This document shows, piece after piece, positions 9,790 through 20,735 of a stretch of DNA of 29,604 nucleotides; within the stretch, counting starts at the first letter, position 1, and the number at the start of each line of letters is the position of its first letter. The DNA is taken from contig BEXV01003031.1 in assembly GCA_003118195.1 (NCBI GenBank), positions 17,096-46,699 on the forward strand, given 5' to 3'. Made by a program: the position numbers and the translations under genes. Below the pieces are notes generated by a model. The model did no database searches. It was not told the DNA's origin and saw only the letters and a list, made by a program, of their open reading frames with translations. This stretch comes from Hemicentrotus pulcherrimus (Eukaryota; Echinodermata; Echinoidea; Camarodonta; Strongylocentrotidae).

Positions 9790-10260
9790 AATTGCTAATT
9801 ATTTCAGAAATCATCTATGAACAGTAAACTATTCTACATCTTATAAAAGAGTGTTTTATTTCAAATCATTTGGTATTATTTTTGTGTAGTATGTGTTTAC
9901 ACTTGGATAAACAGGAGACATTGTTTGCGAGAGTGCAAAAATCGACTTGCGGCTCAATCTTACCCCTTAGAGAAGAGGGTGGGAGTAAGAGAGAGAAAGA
10001 AGGGGTTGTTGGATGGAGAATTCTCGTCGAGGGAGCAAAAAAGATACGCAAAGATATGTTTCTGTGTCGGGTCAGTTGTGTCAGTTGTGTCAGTGTTCTT
10101 GCCAAATCCTCGTGTACTATATCAATGCAGAAGTTTGATGTCGGCGAAATGTATAATGTCGGACGGCCAGCAATGTTTTTCCTCCCTACGACCTGTGATA
10201 TTGTATCCAATGTGACGACTTCGAGAGAGACTACAACTACAAGGGGGCGATGCGGGCGGT
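9790..10260. other. Unassigned, overlapping open frames judged non-coding
   Basis: Open frames occur on both strands (plus 9870-10358, minus 10387-9866). Both run into a C10/(AAAC)n microsatellite and a GA-rich tract, and neither shows a recognisable motif. Mutually overlapping frames on both strands of skewed sequence are common by chance. Confidence 0.5.
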
Positions 10261-10280
10261 CGCCCCCCCCCCAAAAAAAA

Positions 10281-10310
10281 ACAAACAAACAAACAAACAA
10301 ACAAACAAAA
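10281..10310. repeat. (AAAC)n microsatellite
   Basis: About seven AAAC units, preceded by a C10 run (10263-10272) and A-rich sequence. It lies inside long but non-coding open frames on both strands. Confidence 0.9.
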
Positions 10311-10400
10311 TGCAGGCCGAAAAAGAGGGAGAGAGAGAGAGAGCAGAGAAAAAAGTAAAAGGACGTAGGAAGAAAAGGAGCATACAAAGAAACATTTTTG

Positions 10401-11155
10401 AAAATTCGGACAAGGATTAAGAGTCGAGAACGGTAGAACGAATCGTTTCTTTCCGCTAATAATTTAATGAAACGTCAAAGTTTCCGCGCTTCGCACGAGA
10501 GGGGGAAACTGAACTCAAACAAGAATTAAGAGTCGAGAACGCTGCAACGAATCTCCTTCTTTTCGCTAATAATTTATGCTACGGTCACAAAGGTACGTAG
10601 GAACGATAATTTCGTACGAATCTCCTTATTCTTCCATTGTTTTCCCGAATTTCCATTGTCTGAGAATCGTTCGTACGGCGTTCGTATCTGTTCGTAATGG
10701 CATTTGTGGCCGAGGCTTTAATGAAACGTCAAAGCTTCCGCGCTTCGTGCGGCAGGAGGGAAACTGAAATTAGACAAAGATTAAGATTCCAGATCGGTAC
10801 AACGAATCGTCTTCGTTCTTTAATAATTTAATAAAACGTCAAAGCTTCTGCGATTCGCGCGGGAGGTGGAAAACTTAATTCAGAAAAGGATTAAGAGTCG
10901 TGAACGGTACAACGAATCGTCTTCGTTCTCTAATAATTTAATGAATCGTCAAAGCTTCCGCGCGTCGTGCGCGGAAGGGGGAAACTGAATTCAAACAAAG
11001 ATTAAAAGTCGAGAACGGTACAACGAGTCTTCTTCGTTCTTTAATAATTTAATGCAACGTCAAAGCTTCGCGAAGAGCGGGAGTGGGGAACTGAATTCAG
11101 GCAGGGAACAACGAATCGTCTTCTTTCTCTAAAAATATAATGAAACATCAAAGAT
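10401..11155 (-). repeat. ~108-bp satellite array, inverted orientation, about 6 units
   Basis: Units begin near 10401, 10509, 10767, 10876, 10987 and 11093. They read GGATTAAGAGTCGAGAACGG, ACAACGAATCGTC, TAATAATTTAATGAAACGTC and AAGCTTCCGCGC, the reverse complement of the arrays at 5628 and 7733. The second unit is interrupted by a ~140-bp MITE; the last is truncated. Confidence 0.88.
10577..10716. mobile_element. MITE inserted in a satellite monomer
   Basis: The ends form imperfect terminal inverted repeats: GCTACGGTCACAAAGG at the left, and GCCTCGGCCACAAATG as the reverse complement of the right. The insertion is flanked by TTTA at 10573-10576 and 10717-10720. Removing it with one TTTA restores the monomer sequence AATTTAATGAAACG. 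There is no coding capacity. The superfamily is uncertain; a short A/T target is compatible with PIF/Harbinger-like elements. Confidence 0.7.
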
Positions 11156-11226
11156 AAAAAAAGACAATGAATGAACCGGTCACCAATGTAAGTAGACGCC
11201 GTAACCCACCCCCCCCCCCCCCCCCC

Positions 11227-11269
11227 NNNNNNNNNNNNNNNNNNNNNNNNNNNNNNNNNNNNNNNNNNN
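11227..11269. other. Assembly gap (43 N) between poly-C and poly-G
   Basis: The left flank is an 18-base C run (11209-11226) and the right flank an 11-base G run (11270-11280). The open frame predicted across it is meaningless. Confidence 0.98.
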
Positions 11270-11291
11270 GGGGGGGGGGGAGGTTAAACGT

Positions 11292-11560
11292 GAAAATCGC
11301 GCCGAAAATTTCGCCACGACTCAGCCAGCCGGTGAATAAGCAGGGGGATGGGGTAATAGCACTTTTTTTGGGGGGTCAAGTATTTCAGGAAAAATTTCGC
11401 AACTACTCAGCAAGCCGGTTTATAAAAGGGGGGTGTGGTAAGAGCACTTTTTTTTGGGGGGGGTCCAGGAATTGAGGGAAAATTTCGCAACGACTCAGCA
11501 AGCCGGTGTATAAGCGGGACGGGGGAAGGGTAAGAGCACATTTTTTTTATTATTTAAACA
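11292..11560 (+). repeat. ~87-bp minisatellite, three units
   Basis: AAAATTTCGC recurs at 11305, 11391 and 11479 (periods 86 and 88), each followed by CACGACTCAGC-like sequence, AGCCGGT, a GGGG-rich stretch, TAAGAGCAC and a T-run then G-run. There is no coding support. Confidence 0.85.
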
Positions 11561-11599
11561 AATTGAAGGTTCCTCCAAAACAAACACATACAAAAAAAA

Positions 11600-11643
11600 T
11601 TAAGGGGGTTGGACCCCACCCCCACCCCCTGCGTACGCGCCTG
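11600..11643. repeat. Transposon-terminus-like CAGGCGCGTACGCAGGGGG (minus strand)
   Basis: The plus strand reads CACCCCCTGCGTACGCGCCTG. Its reverse complement, CAGGCGCGTACGCAGGGGG, matches a common terminal style of non-autonomous DNA transposons in marine invertebrates. It probably closes an element that includes the adjoining minisatellite; the other end would lie in or beyond the N gap. Confidence 0.4.
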
Positions 11644-11794
11644 TGTATATAACATGTATAGTGCTTCTGCTGTTCTTCATGAGCAATAATTTGTATGATG
11701 CACGTATCGTGTGTATTTTGTTGGACGAATAAACGATCCTCGCTCCTTTACTCGCTATATATAAAATTGCAGCCGATCATTTATGAAAAAAAAT

Positions 11795-11816
11795 TATATA
11801 TATATATATATATATG
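11795..11816. repeat. (AT)n microsatellite
   Basis: About eleven TA units following an A-run. Confidence 0.92.
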
Positions 11817-11819
11817 GGA

Positions 11820-13019
11820 TAGACACTTTAAAAAAAAAACGCAATATATTATATCAACCTATAAGCAATGACAAACCACACGCCATCAAGGCATACTTCA
11901 TGATTTTGGAATAGACTGGGGAATGATTACCATCGAGCTAAAATTTTGCAGCTTTTATTAATCTGTTCAAAAACTCTTTCACGGACTATTTCTTTGCCAC
12001 TTTTCGTTGGATGCACGTTATGTCTCCAAATGGACATACATCAAGAATGCAAGTGAAAACTTTCGCCCTTGCCCCCGGTTAAGCCCCATTTACCATTTAT
12101 GAGCATAGCGGGTGAGCCAACAGGCTAACATCATGACCTACAGACCCGAAGAGAACCCATAACAAGTTATGAATATGTATTAAGTTGAAGTCAATATAGA
12201 AAGGGTTTATATGAGTATGTCGGTTTGAGGTTGAAAGATAGTTGTAACTCAACTGTTTGTATTGTTAATATTGTAGAATCTCTGTAGCGGTCTTAAACGA
12301 TCATGAATTATCGCTAACATTGACTCTCTTTTTATATTTATTCAACTCAATAACTTTAAATTGTCCTAATTCTGTCTTCAACCTTTACCCGTGCCCACAT
12401 AAATTCTTTCTGTTGTATTTAGTAATATCATCATTTTACAATTATTTTACTCATAAATGTTGTAAATAAGTTAATTCGGCAGAGATGAAGCATGGGACTA
12501 TTATTCATGACTAACGTTATGAAGAGATAAGAAATTCCTCCCATATAGTTATGTTACTATTACAGGAATAACGAGATTATGAAAATTGAATTTCAATTCT
12601 ATCTAAAATAAGCTTTCTGCTAAAATAACCATTTCATTGACAGAACTTGGGACTTTGGTAATGAATTATGCATAGTGCCGCGAGCATCGCTGCTACCCCA
12701 TTCCCTAATATGGGTCGGCACGTGCGTCCTCGCTCTCGAACGGGAGGGTGGTAGAAGATGGCTTGTCGTTGCCATGGAGTTCCAAAACCTTGGCGGATCG
12801 AGCTAGACATGTATAGACCGTTGCCTATGACAAGCACAGAATCGGGTATCGACGTATGGTTGCATTTTAATTCAAAATTAGATATTCATAGTTTTAACAT
12901 TAACATTGATAATTAGGGGAGGTATATCAAAATAGAATGGAATATATAGGGGTTGAAGTTTGCTATAGAGCTATTATTATATAGTTCCAGGTTAGGGGCA
13001 AAACAAATCATTTGTTTGT
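11820..13019. other. Mostly unassigned, with a GC-rich island at 12690-12840
   Basis: AT-rich throughout except 12690-12840, which reads like CCGCGAGC, GGCACGTGCGTCC, TCGAACGGG, GGCGGATCG and contains a 67-residue minus-strand frame (12634-12837) of no known family. It may be the 5' part of the adjoining LINE or a fragment of another element. Confidence 0.4.
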
Positions 13020-14850
13020 CTGACTTTGATATAGTCTTAAAGGAAATAAACATCAAAGATAATCCATTTATTATAGGAGGGGATTTGAACATGATTCGAA
13101 AATAGTTATATAGATTATATGGGAAGTAATAACAAACAGGTTTAGTCTTTTTTTTTTTTTCTTCTTCTTCTTGTGCGATTTGAAAAAAATGTATAGACAA
13201 TTCAAACTTGATTGATATTTGGAGGAAAATGAATAATTTTAAGAGACGATTTACTTATAATCAGGCTTATCCTTTTATTCGAACACAATTGGATTATTGG
13301 TTCATCAGCGATAAGTTGAAGGAAAAAAATTTAAGTGCAATTTTATTCCGTCTACAGCCCCAAACCATTTATGTGTTCTGCTACAATTTTATATTAGGCC
13401 AGTTTTTTTCTCAAAAGCTACGTATTGGATATTTAACAATAGTTTACGTGGAGATGAAGTATATAAAAAACAAACGAAAGAAGAAATAATTAATTTGAAG
13501 CAGAAATAAATAAGAGTTGGGAGCTTTTGAAAATGAATATAAGTAATTTTACGAGGAAATTTTTGAAAGGAAAAGGCTAGGTATATTGAAGCTTTAGAAA
13601 AAGAAATAAATGATATTGAAAATGAATTGGTGGATGATATAGAAAAAGTTGACTTATTGGAATAAAACAGGACAGACTTAGAGAAATGTTATAATTACAT
13701 TGATGAAGGGATAAATATAAGATCACGATCATCCTTCTATGTAAGTAGAAAGACGACCAGTAAAAAATCCACCCAACTAATTTAGTCTAATTAAAGGAAG
13801 TTATAGATTAGATTAGAAGATTGTTGACATTAGAAGGAAAAATTAGTTTTTGACCAAGATGAATGTTTAAAAAAAAACAATTCACAAGTATTAAAGTACA
13901 TGTATATCGTATGCACAATATGCATAATTCTTGTATTAAAATAACAACATGTTTTTCTTTAGTGCATACCAAAATTGTCGTTAGAGTCGAAAGACATAAT
14001 GTGAATTAATCATTTCAGAGGGAGAATGCTTGGCAGTTTTGAAGGAAATGAAACAAAATAAATCGATGGTTTAAGTGTAGAATTGTATTATTTGGGCCAT
14101 GGTGATCTGAGCGCTTAACGAAGCTTTTATAGGGGAACTCTCTTCTTCATAAAGGCAGTCAGTCAGTCATTGCTCTGATTCAAAAATATCAGTTACACAT
14201 TCAGAGTTATTGACCTGTATCATTATTAAATGTAGACTACAACATTTTTTTTTAAACAAAAGCTCTTTCAGCAAGAATCTAGAAAGTTTTGGAAGAAGTA
14301 ATCAAAGTAGACCAATAATAGGATATTTGAATAACAAAAACATTGGTTTAGGCAATCAGACTTATAGATGACATTATTTTTCATCAAACGCAAGAAAAGA
14401 TAGCTGGATATTCTTTTGGAGAAAGACTTTGAAAAAGATACTAGCTCATTCAATGCGGGTTGACAAAGATATTTATGGATTACTTTTGTTTTGATAAGAC
14501 ACAAGTTAAGCAAATACTATACGCAGATGACATGACGCTCTTTGTTAGAGATACCGAATCGATCAACATATATCAAATAATTTGTTTGCTCGGTATGCTG
14601 GTATATCTGGGTTAAAAATGAACAGAGATTTGATTTTGATTTTATTTTTTTCATTTTTTCCATATAAAATATGACTGAATAACAAAGAATATATACATGT
14701 AAGGTATAATACAACATAAACAAACAATACTTTCTTCATGTCAAAATGTTTTTTCACATAATATGTACATATCATAACGAAACTTAATATTTTTATAACA
14801 TAATCATAAATTCAAAGTATTATCCGAATTTATCTCTGGAAAAAGTGCAG

Positions 14851-14909
14851 GAGACCGCAATCATAAGCAAAGCTTGACAAGGATCGCGGCCTCAAAAAAA
14901 AAAAAAAAA
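14851..14909 (+). repeat. Stem-loop followed by A16 tract
   Basis: Arms at 14851-14862 and 14882-14893 pair over 12 positions with two mismatches, around a 19-nt loop, and are followed directly by 16 A residues (14894-14909). The whole lies in the stretch that interrupts the L1/Tx1-type LINE. A hairpin ending in poly(A) resembles the 3' end of a retroposed RNA, but no head is recognised. Confidence 0.4.
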
Positions 14910-15028
14910 TCTTAAGGTAAACCTTAAAATGAAAAATGTGTTTAAACGATCTTTGTGTATGAGTTTGTGAGTGTTAAAACTTTAACTTTGTTATTAGGCC
15001 TACATACTGATATATATCGACATTCCCA

Positions 15029-15060
15029 GGGCGTAGCTACGGGGGTGCCCCCATTCAAAT
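15029..15060 (+). repeat. GGGCGTAGCTACGGGGGTGCCCCC transposon-end-like string
   Basis: AGGGCGTAGCTACGGGGG is a typical start of short GC-rich non-autonomous DNA transposons of marine animals. It sits in the DNA that interrupts the L1/Tx1-type LINE, so it may mark a second nested insertion. No partner end was found. Confidence 0.35.
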
Positions 15061-16589
15061 TACAAAAGAAAAGGGATTAAGAAGACGTGAGAGCGAGGAA
15101 AAAGATGAAGGAAAAGCAAAAAGAACGTAAGGAAAATGTATAAGGAGATAGATTTCGCGAAAATCCTCTTCAAAAATATAATATCGTGTGAATCAGTAAA
15201 GAGGGGACAGCATGATAAGATATGCATTGAACGGTTATCGACAGATGATGTAGGGTTATCCGATCTGCATCCTTGAGGTAGCGAACAGTATAGAGAACAA
15301 AAAGAAATGGGGCTCTGAGTGAGAGAGATAGAAGACTTACGGGAAAAGATATAGAGAGGTTATGTAATAATATGTGTCCGAATCGGGTATCTTTACTCAC
15401 TCCAGTGACACATCGTGTTTTTGAGGAAACTCATAAATTAATTTTTATGGAATTGGAAGGATGAAATAAAACGAGTCTCAAACAATAGGTTTAGAACGAT
15501 TGGGAATTCTTCTTTTTTTTATAAATAATTTTGTGCAACTCTTCCTTCATCTTGGAAAATTGTTTTGAAATAGACATTATTGTACAATGTAGACACTAAC
15601 CTGAAACTAGCATTTCAGATCAATGGAAGAATTTTTTCTTTTCGTATTCTAACATAGAAAATGATATCCTCACTTTTTGTTGAAAATGAGAACAGAAAAA
15701 TCATGCGCGGTGAGTAATTTTGAAAGTATATATCGTGGCTATAAAAAGATATTCAAACAACATTCTCAAGACCTGGGAAGTCAACCTTCAATAGCAGACT
15801 CAGATAATTCTAATTCAAAATACTTCAAAATCAGTTGAAACAAATGAGCATCTGTTTATGTATAAGAATTCTATAAATGATTTATGTTCCTTTTGTCAGA
15901 AAGTGGAGGAAACATATGAACGTTTTGGGTTTTTTTATGTGAAAAAATAAGAATACTTTTGGAAGATTGTGGCAGTTTTTGAAATTTGTCAGGCGATGCA
16001 AACATAGACTGAAAACGGATCCATCTTGGAAAAGAAGGGTCAACGGTGGTTGAAGAAAATTATCGACACACATCATCATTGAAATAAAAGCAAAAATAAA
16101 TATAAACCCCTACTCCTCAATATTGTTTTTGTTTTAAAAAAAATTATTTAAACAAAAAAGTTTGCTGAACGGAGAGGAACATAACGATATCTGTCCAGTA
16201 AATGAGACAATCGTCATTGCTAGGGACATCGAGGCAGAGCCATGAATTTACTGCAGTTAAGCATGTCGTAGAGCTGCTTTTATTGAGCTGTAAAGGCTAT
16301 CCATGTTCTCGGACGCCAGACGAGTGGGGTGGGTTTAATAGTGTAGGTCTTCTGCAGGGGAGGGTAGGGGGAGAATGAATTCCTTTCATTCCTTAGATTC
16401 TAGNTTGTGTTCATATTGTGTTTGCATTGTAGTAGCATATATTGTATTTTTATTTGTGGAAAAAAAATATTATGTGGAGAATTATGAATAATTTGTTTCT
16501 GTTGTTTAGAGTGGAGAAATAGAAATAATTACAAAACTGTAGATCAATTTAATACTAAAGTACTGGTAGGGGGCCGGTTGTAATTGTGA

Positions 16590-16623
16590 TTGTGTGTGTG
16601 AGTGTGCGTGTGTGTGTGTGTGT
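16590..16623. repeat. (TG)n microsatellite
   Basis: A GTGTGTG run interrupted by AG and CG dinucleotides. Confidence 0.9.
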
Positions 16624-17499
16624 TACCTGACCATGGATTTCATGGCATTGTCACTTGGCACGACAAACTACATCACTGACGCCATCATATATGAGTCGGG
16701 CAGACGGTGCCTTTTTTAAGGCAATATTTAGACTGCTCGTTTTGCCTTCTTTCACAGTGCTCTCTTACATGGTGCGGAAAAGACAGCACCAAAAATCATC
16801 AAACTCTGAGTTTTTATTCCTTATATCACTGCATCTACTCACGCTCTAGCAACATTCGCTTCAGGATTGATTTCTTGCAAGATACGGTTGCAAAACGGGA
16901 ATAGTAGCATCACTCAACATGATTTATACGAAATGTGCTGAAACGATGTACTTTCACTGAGAGCTCTAGTGGGCCAATCAAGTAGTTCACTGCATCTCAG
17001 AAGGGCTAAATAATTACAAAACAGGCAAAACAAAGGAACAAACTCATACCAACACGAAGAAGAGCAAAAACAAAATAATATAAAACAAAAAAACGTCACA
17101 TTAAGGACGTAACCGTGTATTCTGTACTCTATATTCAAAAGCTTGAAGTACTTTACCTGCAATGTTTCCTACAACATGGGCAGGGTAAGAGTTATATCGA
17201 CGGACAGTAGTTGGAATAAAACGTCTAGCTGTCTGGGGTACATGTCTTAATCACAGGTTTGATTGTAGTTTGTAGATTTAAATCTTGTTGCTTTCCCAAG
17301 AGCCTTCATAATCATCATTACAACTTATATTCGAACCATTATAATCATTTAACGGTATCACGGTAATACTGTCATCATTATCGTCATTATTTGCAATCAC
17401 TTTTATCAAAATCACTTTTACTTTGAACAATCACTTTAACAAAAAGAATGATGTCACAATAACTACAAGAAAAACAATAACAACAGCACCAACATTACT

Positions 17500-17590
17500 A
17501 ATACTACTGATAATAATAACAATAATAATAATAATAATAATAATGATGATTATGATTATGATGATGATGATAATAATAATAACAATATTA
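17500..17590. repeat. (AAT)n/(ATG)n microsatellite
   Basis: Consecutive AATAATAAT then ATGATGATG then AATAATAAC units. The isoleucine/methionine-rich frame over it is a by-product. Confidence 0.92.
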
Positions 17591-19269
17591 TCTATAAGAT
17601 TGATTTCATACTACCGCATTACATATTATCATCTCTATCTTGTTATATGGGCCATACAAGGCTAGTGTTGTGTATACTATTATGTCTGTGTTCGTCTTCC
17701 ATTTTACTTTATGGGTAACTAACATAGCTTGAGTTCGAGGTAAAGCTACAAGAAAGGAGTATCTTACTTGTACCCCGAATTTTAAATTATTGATTCAATT
17801 GTTTTCAATTCCAATTAAAAATCAAAAGCATAAAAGGGCAAATCACGGTATAATAAAACATTAAGATAGATAGAAAGATAACAGTAAATTAAATACAATA
17901 CATAAATGAAAATCATTAGATACTTGAAAAACGCATACATATAGATTATAAAGTGAGAAGTTTACAGTAAATACTATCATAATACATCAATTATTGCTTG
18001 AAAGAATAGGAATATTGGCATTTTTTTTTGTCGAGATGATATCCCTATTTTAGAGATATGAGTGCATTTAAATAGGGAATGGTCATGTATTGATAAAAAG
18101 AACAAAAACATGTGAAAAATGACAACAGCAATTAAACAAAAATATTAAAACAAAGAAAGGGAAAAGGGGTTTTGGCAGAAATATATGTCCTTTTTATCCA
18201 ACAACTATTACAAGTTTAAGCTTATGAGATATTGTTTTAATGTTTCTTGAATACATTTAAAGGGATGAAGTTCCAGAATGACCCGAGTGCCTAATTGACA
18301 TTGCTCAACATATCATATTAATGTGAAACTTATGAGAGCTCGTTTATTATTTATGGCATTTATACTATTTTAATAATAAGATCATCATACAGTACTTATC
18401 AAGTTGATTTATAGGCCTATTCAATAGACTGAGCGAAACAAATAACGGTAATGGTGGTACATATTCGAAGTATTCTCTTTTGCAATTGAAAAATGAATTG
18501 AAATCGAGATGTATAGGTATTACCTCAGACAATGAACTCCTTTTTTTTTAGAAACAGGGGATCTCCCTTTTGCTATAAGATGCATGCGTACATCAACAAC
18601 CTTTATGACGCATGAAGATAAATTTCAGTGTATATCCTTCTTTATCAGTCAATGGTTCGTATCCATATAGCTAGGGTATCAGTATACGAGGTAAAACAGA
18701 AGAGCAATCATCACCCTCTAGTCCCATCCATCCTTTGAAGGGATCCGGTAACTATGTCTCAGATTCTGAAACAAAATTCTGGATTTAGCTCATGATGCAA
18801 TGATAACTATAAACCTTTAGGCCAGTCAGGAACCCCATGACTTTTACAAGCCGATCGCCTGTCTGATTATCAAAATATTTATGATTGGAATTACAAATTT
18901 TGAAAACCGTTCGTTTGACGGATTTCATAACACTACAGTCTATTGGGAAAAACGAGTATGGTAAAACCGGTCACTCAAAGATTTTACTTTTTTGAGGCAC
19001 TTCCTGATCATTTTGAAGCGAAAATTTTTAGGGCTTTAATATTACACCATATCACAGACACTGATAACACGTAGGGCGGTGTATCTCCGATTTAACATTT
19101 TTAAACGATCCCTTAAAATATGTCTAAGAAGACCAGTGTTAATCTATACTGTGTAGGCCTACATATGTCATGAACATAACATTACAAACGTATGTAAATC
19201 AACCATCCACATGATGTATAACCTCCGACGAACTACAAATTATTTTGAGAAGGAAAATATCATAACAAT

Positions 19270-19856
19270 AATTATTCATGCAAGCATCATTAGTAAGTTA
19301 GATTACTGAAATGGGTTATTGTATGGACTCACCGACTCCCAAATAGTGACTGCAGCGGGTTTGCACTTGTTCAAGACTGATTCCTGGTTGTTTCAAATTC
19401 GCACGGATCACCCCTCTTTTGAGGGATCTGCACTTGTCTACCAGTACGCAAAAGAATACCATTCAAGATTCTATTGATTGTCTATTAAGTGGTAATCGGC
19501 CGAGTCTCTAGTTAGAGCATTATAACTGTGAAAACTCAAGTCTCTCGAAAATACTCACAACCCACGCAGCTCCCAATTAGATACTCTACTAATGCAAACG
19601 CCATCACATAAAACAAAACATAACATTGATTTTGTAGATCGGGCATGTGCATGCGCAGGCCCAAAACGGTGGAATAATTATAGAGTCGTTATTAATTGGG
19701 AAATCACTATCGTGAAGAGCCTTTAAATCAACACTAAAAGCTCACTTTTCATTTGACTTGATGTTGTAGATTTAAGCAAAATCAGGAGCTCTTGCAGCGC
19801 AGTAGAATATTTGCATAATTTCTGCGCTTTATAAATACATATCATTAATAATATTA
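19270..19856 (+). pseudogene. LINE 3' end (L2/CR1-like), plus strand
   Basis: The plus-strand translation from 19283 gives IISKLDY, a stop (TGA, where the family usually has a cysteine), NGLLYGLTDSQIV, and after frameshifts TDHPSFEGSALVYQYAKEY and APKRWNN. These match the order ISRLDYCNSLL, HITP.L..LHWLPV, AP.LWN in the C-terminal region of L2/CR1-type LINEs. The end carries GCGCTTTATAAATACATAT followed by an ATTAATAATATTAT run, the usual short-repeat 3' tail. It is dead and 5'-truncated. Confidence 0.65.
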
Positions 19857-20616
19857 TAAAGCGGCATAAAATTAAATATGGAAAATCATTATTTGCTACA
19901 AGGGCATAACGTTCGAAAGTTACCTTCATCCCGGGTAATAAGTATAAAGGCCTAGGTCTAATGGCAAAATTTAACTTGTTTCTGGGAACAGTTTTTAGGT
20001 TTTGGCTTACATGTAAACCTTTAAACCCTTTGACTTCTTAGGCCTACCACACTTAGGATTCTCTTCACAAGTGATGATTTCTTCGTTATTGATCTATTCA
20101 TTTCTTTTTATCATTTTAGAAAGAAAAATAATTCCAATCATAGTTCGCCTCAATTTCTTATTTTATAAAAATCACTTGAACGAAAAAAAAAAAGAAGAAG
20201 ACAATTGAGAGGGAAACATTTTGCCACCATTTTGCGTAAATTTATTTAAAACTTCAAATTTTGACTTTTTCTATAATTTTGATTTTGATTTTATTTTATT
20301 TTCTTCTGCATTCATGTAAACATGCAGTTTTTCGATAACAATAATAATATAAAGTACAGTATTTTTCTGACAATGAATCATAAATAAGCAAATACATGTA
20401 TATGCAAATTGTTATTTTTTTAAAGACGAAATGATAAACTGTCATAAATACTAAATTTCCTCATACATGATAAAACATTATAAAATTATTTGTGGAAGAA
20501 GGACTGTCATTGTAAGCAGATTGCTTGATAATACGACAGCCACAGACAAAACTCATGAAATATATTAACACATGTATTAAGCAGAAACAGATAGGTAATT
20601 GAAATTACAAATTTCG
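19857..20616. other. AT-rich, no feature recognised
   Basis: Between two LINE tails. There is no coding, RNA or repeat signature beyond A/T runs. Confidence 0.5.
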
Positions 20617-20634
20617 ATGATGGTGATGCAGATG

Positions 20635-20672
<38 letters not shown>

Positions 20673-20735
20673 GATGATGATGATGATGATGACGACGACG
20701 ATGGTGATGATGACGATGATGATAATGATTCGAAT
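20617..20735. repeat. (GAT)n trinucleotide microsatellite
   Basis: About 120 bp of GATGATGAT with scattered GGT, GCA, GAA and GAC variants. It adjoins the 3' side of a minus-strand LINE remnant. Confidence 0.95.

Larger units (their letters stand above)
13020..16085 (+). pseudogene. L1/Tx1-type non-LTR retrotransposon, decayed
   Basis: Fragments of one LINE ORF2 appear in the right order on the plus strand. The APE-endonuclease motif is FIIGGDLNM (GGDLN at 13076-13090), followed by the endonuclease end TQLDYWFISD (about 13285-13311). A lysine/glutamate-rich linker lies near 13575-13665, a pre-RT ECLAVLKEMKQNKS string near 14020-14065, and the reverse-transcriptase catalytic motif YADDMTLF at 14520-14543. 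A C-terminal zinc-knuckle remnant CSFCQKVEETYE starts at about 15885. Many stops and frameshifts, missing thumb and fingers segments, and inserted DNA between about 14660 and 15400 mean it cannot be active. The order endonuclease, RT, CCHC fits the L1/Tx1 group better than CR1/L2, which lack this knuckle. ORF1 is not recognised. Confidence 0.75.
16090..19269. other. Long AT-rich stretch, no gene seen
   Basis: Apart from the (TG)n and (AAT)n microsatellites and a single N at 16404, nothing is recognised. Short frames at 16655-16904 and 17162-16914 lack motif support. The single N at 16404 is not flanked by an obvious duplication. Confidence 0.5.

Noticed and set aside
9866..10387. Overlapping 162- and 173-residue open frames on opposite strands
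   Set aside because: Both cross a C-run, an (AAAC)n microsatellite and a GA-rich tract and contain no recognisable domain. Chance openness of skewed sequence explains them.
5628..11155. LTR pair flanking the gag-protease remnant
   Set aside because: The flanking satellite arrays are inverted, not direct, and show no TG...CA ends, primer-binding site or polypurine tract that I can identify.
11167..11475. 102-residue open frame with a run of X
   Set aside because: It crosses the 43-N gap and a minisatellite; there is no real coding sequence.
10281..11560. Possible CRISPR-like array in the 108-bp and 87-bp repeats
   Set aside because: These are whole-unit tandem repeats without unique spacers, in eukaryotic DNA with spliced genes.
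17423..17665. 80-residue isoleucine/methionine-rich frame
   Set aside because: Translation of an (AAT)n/(ATG)n microsatellite.
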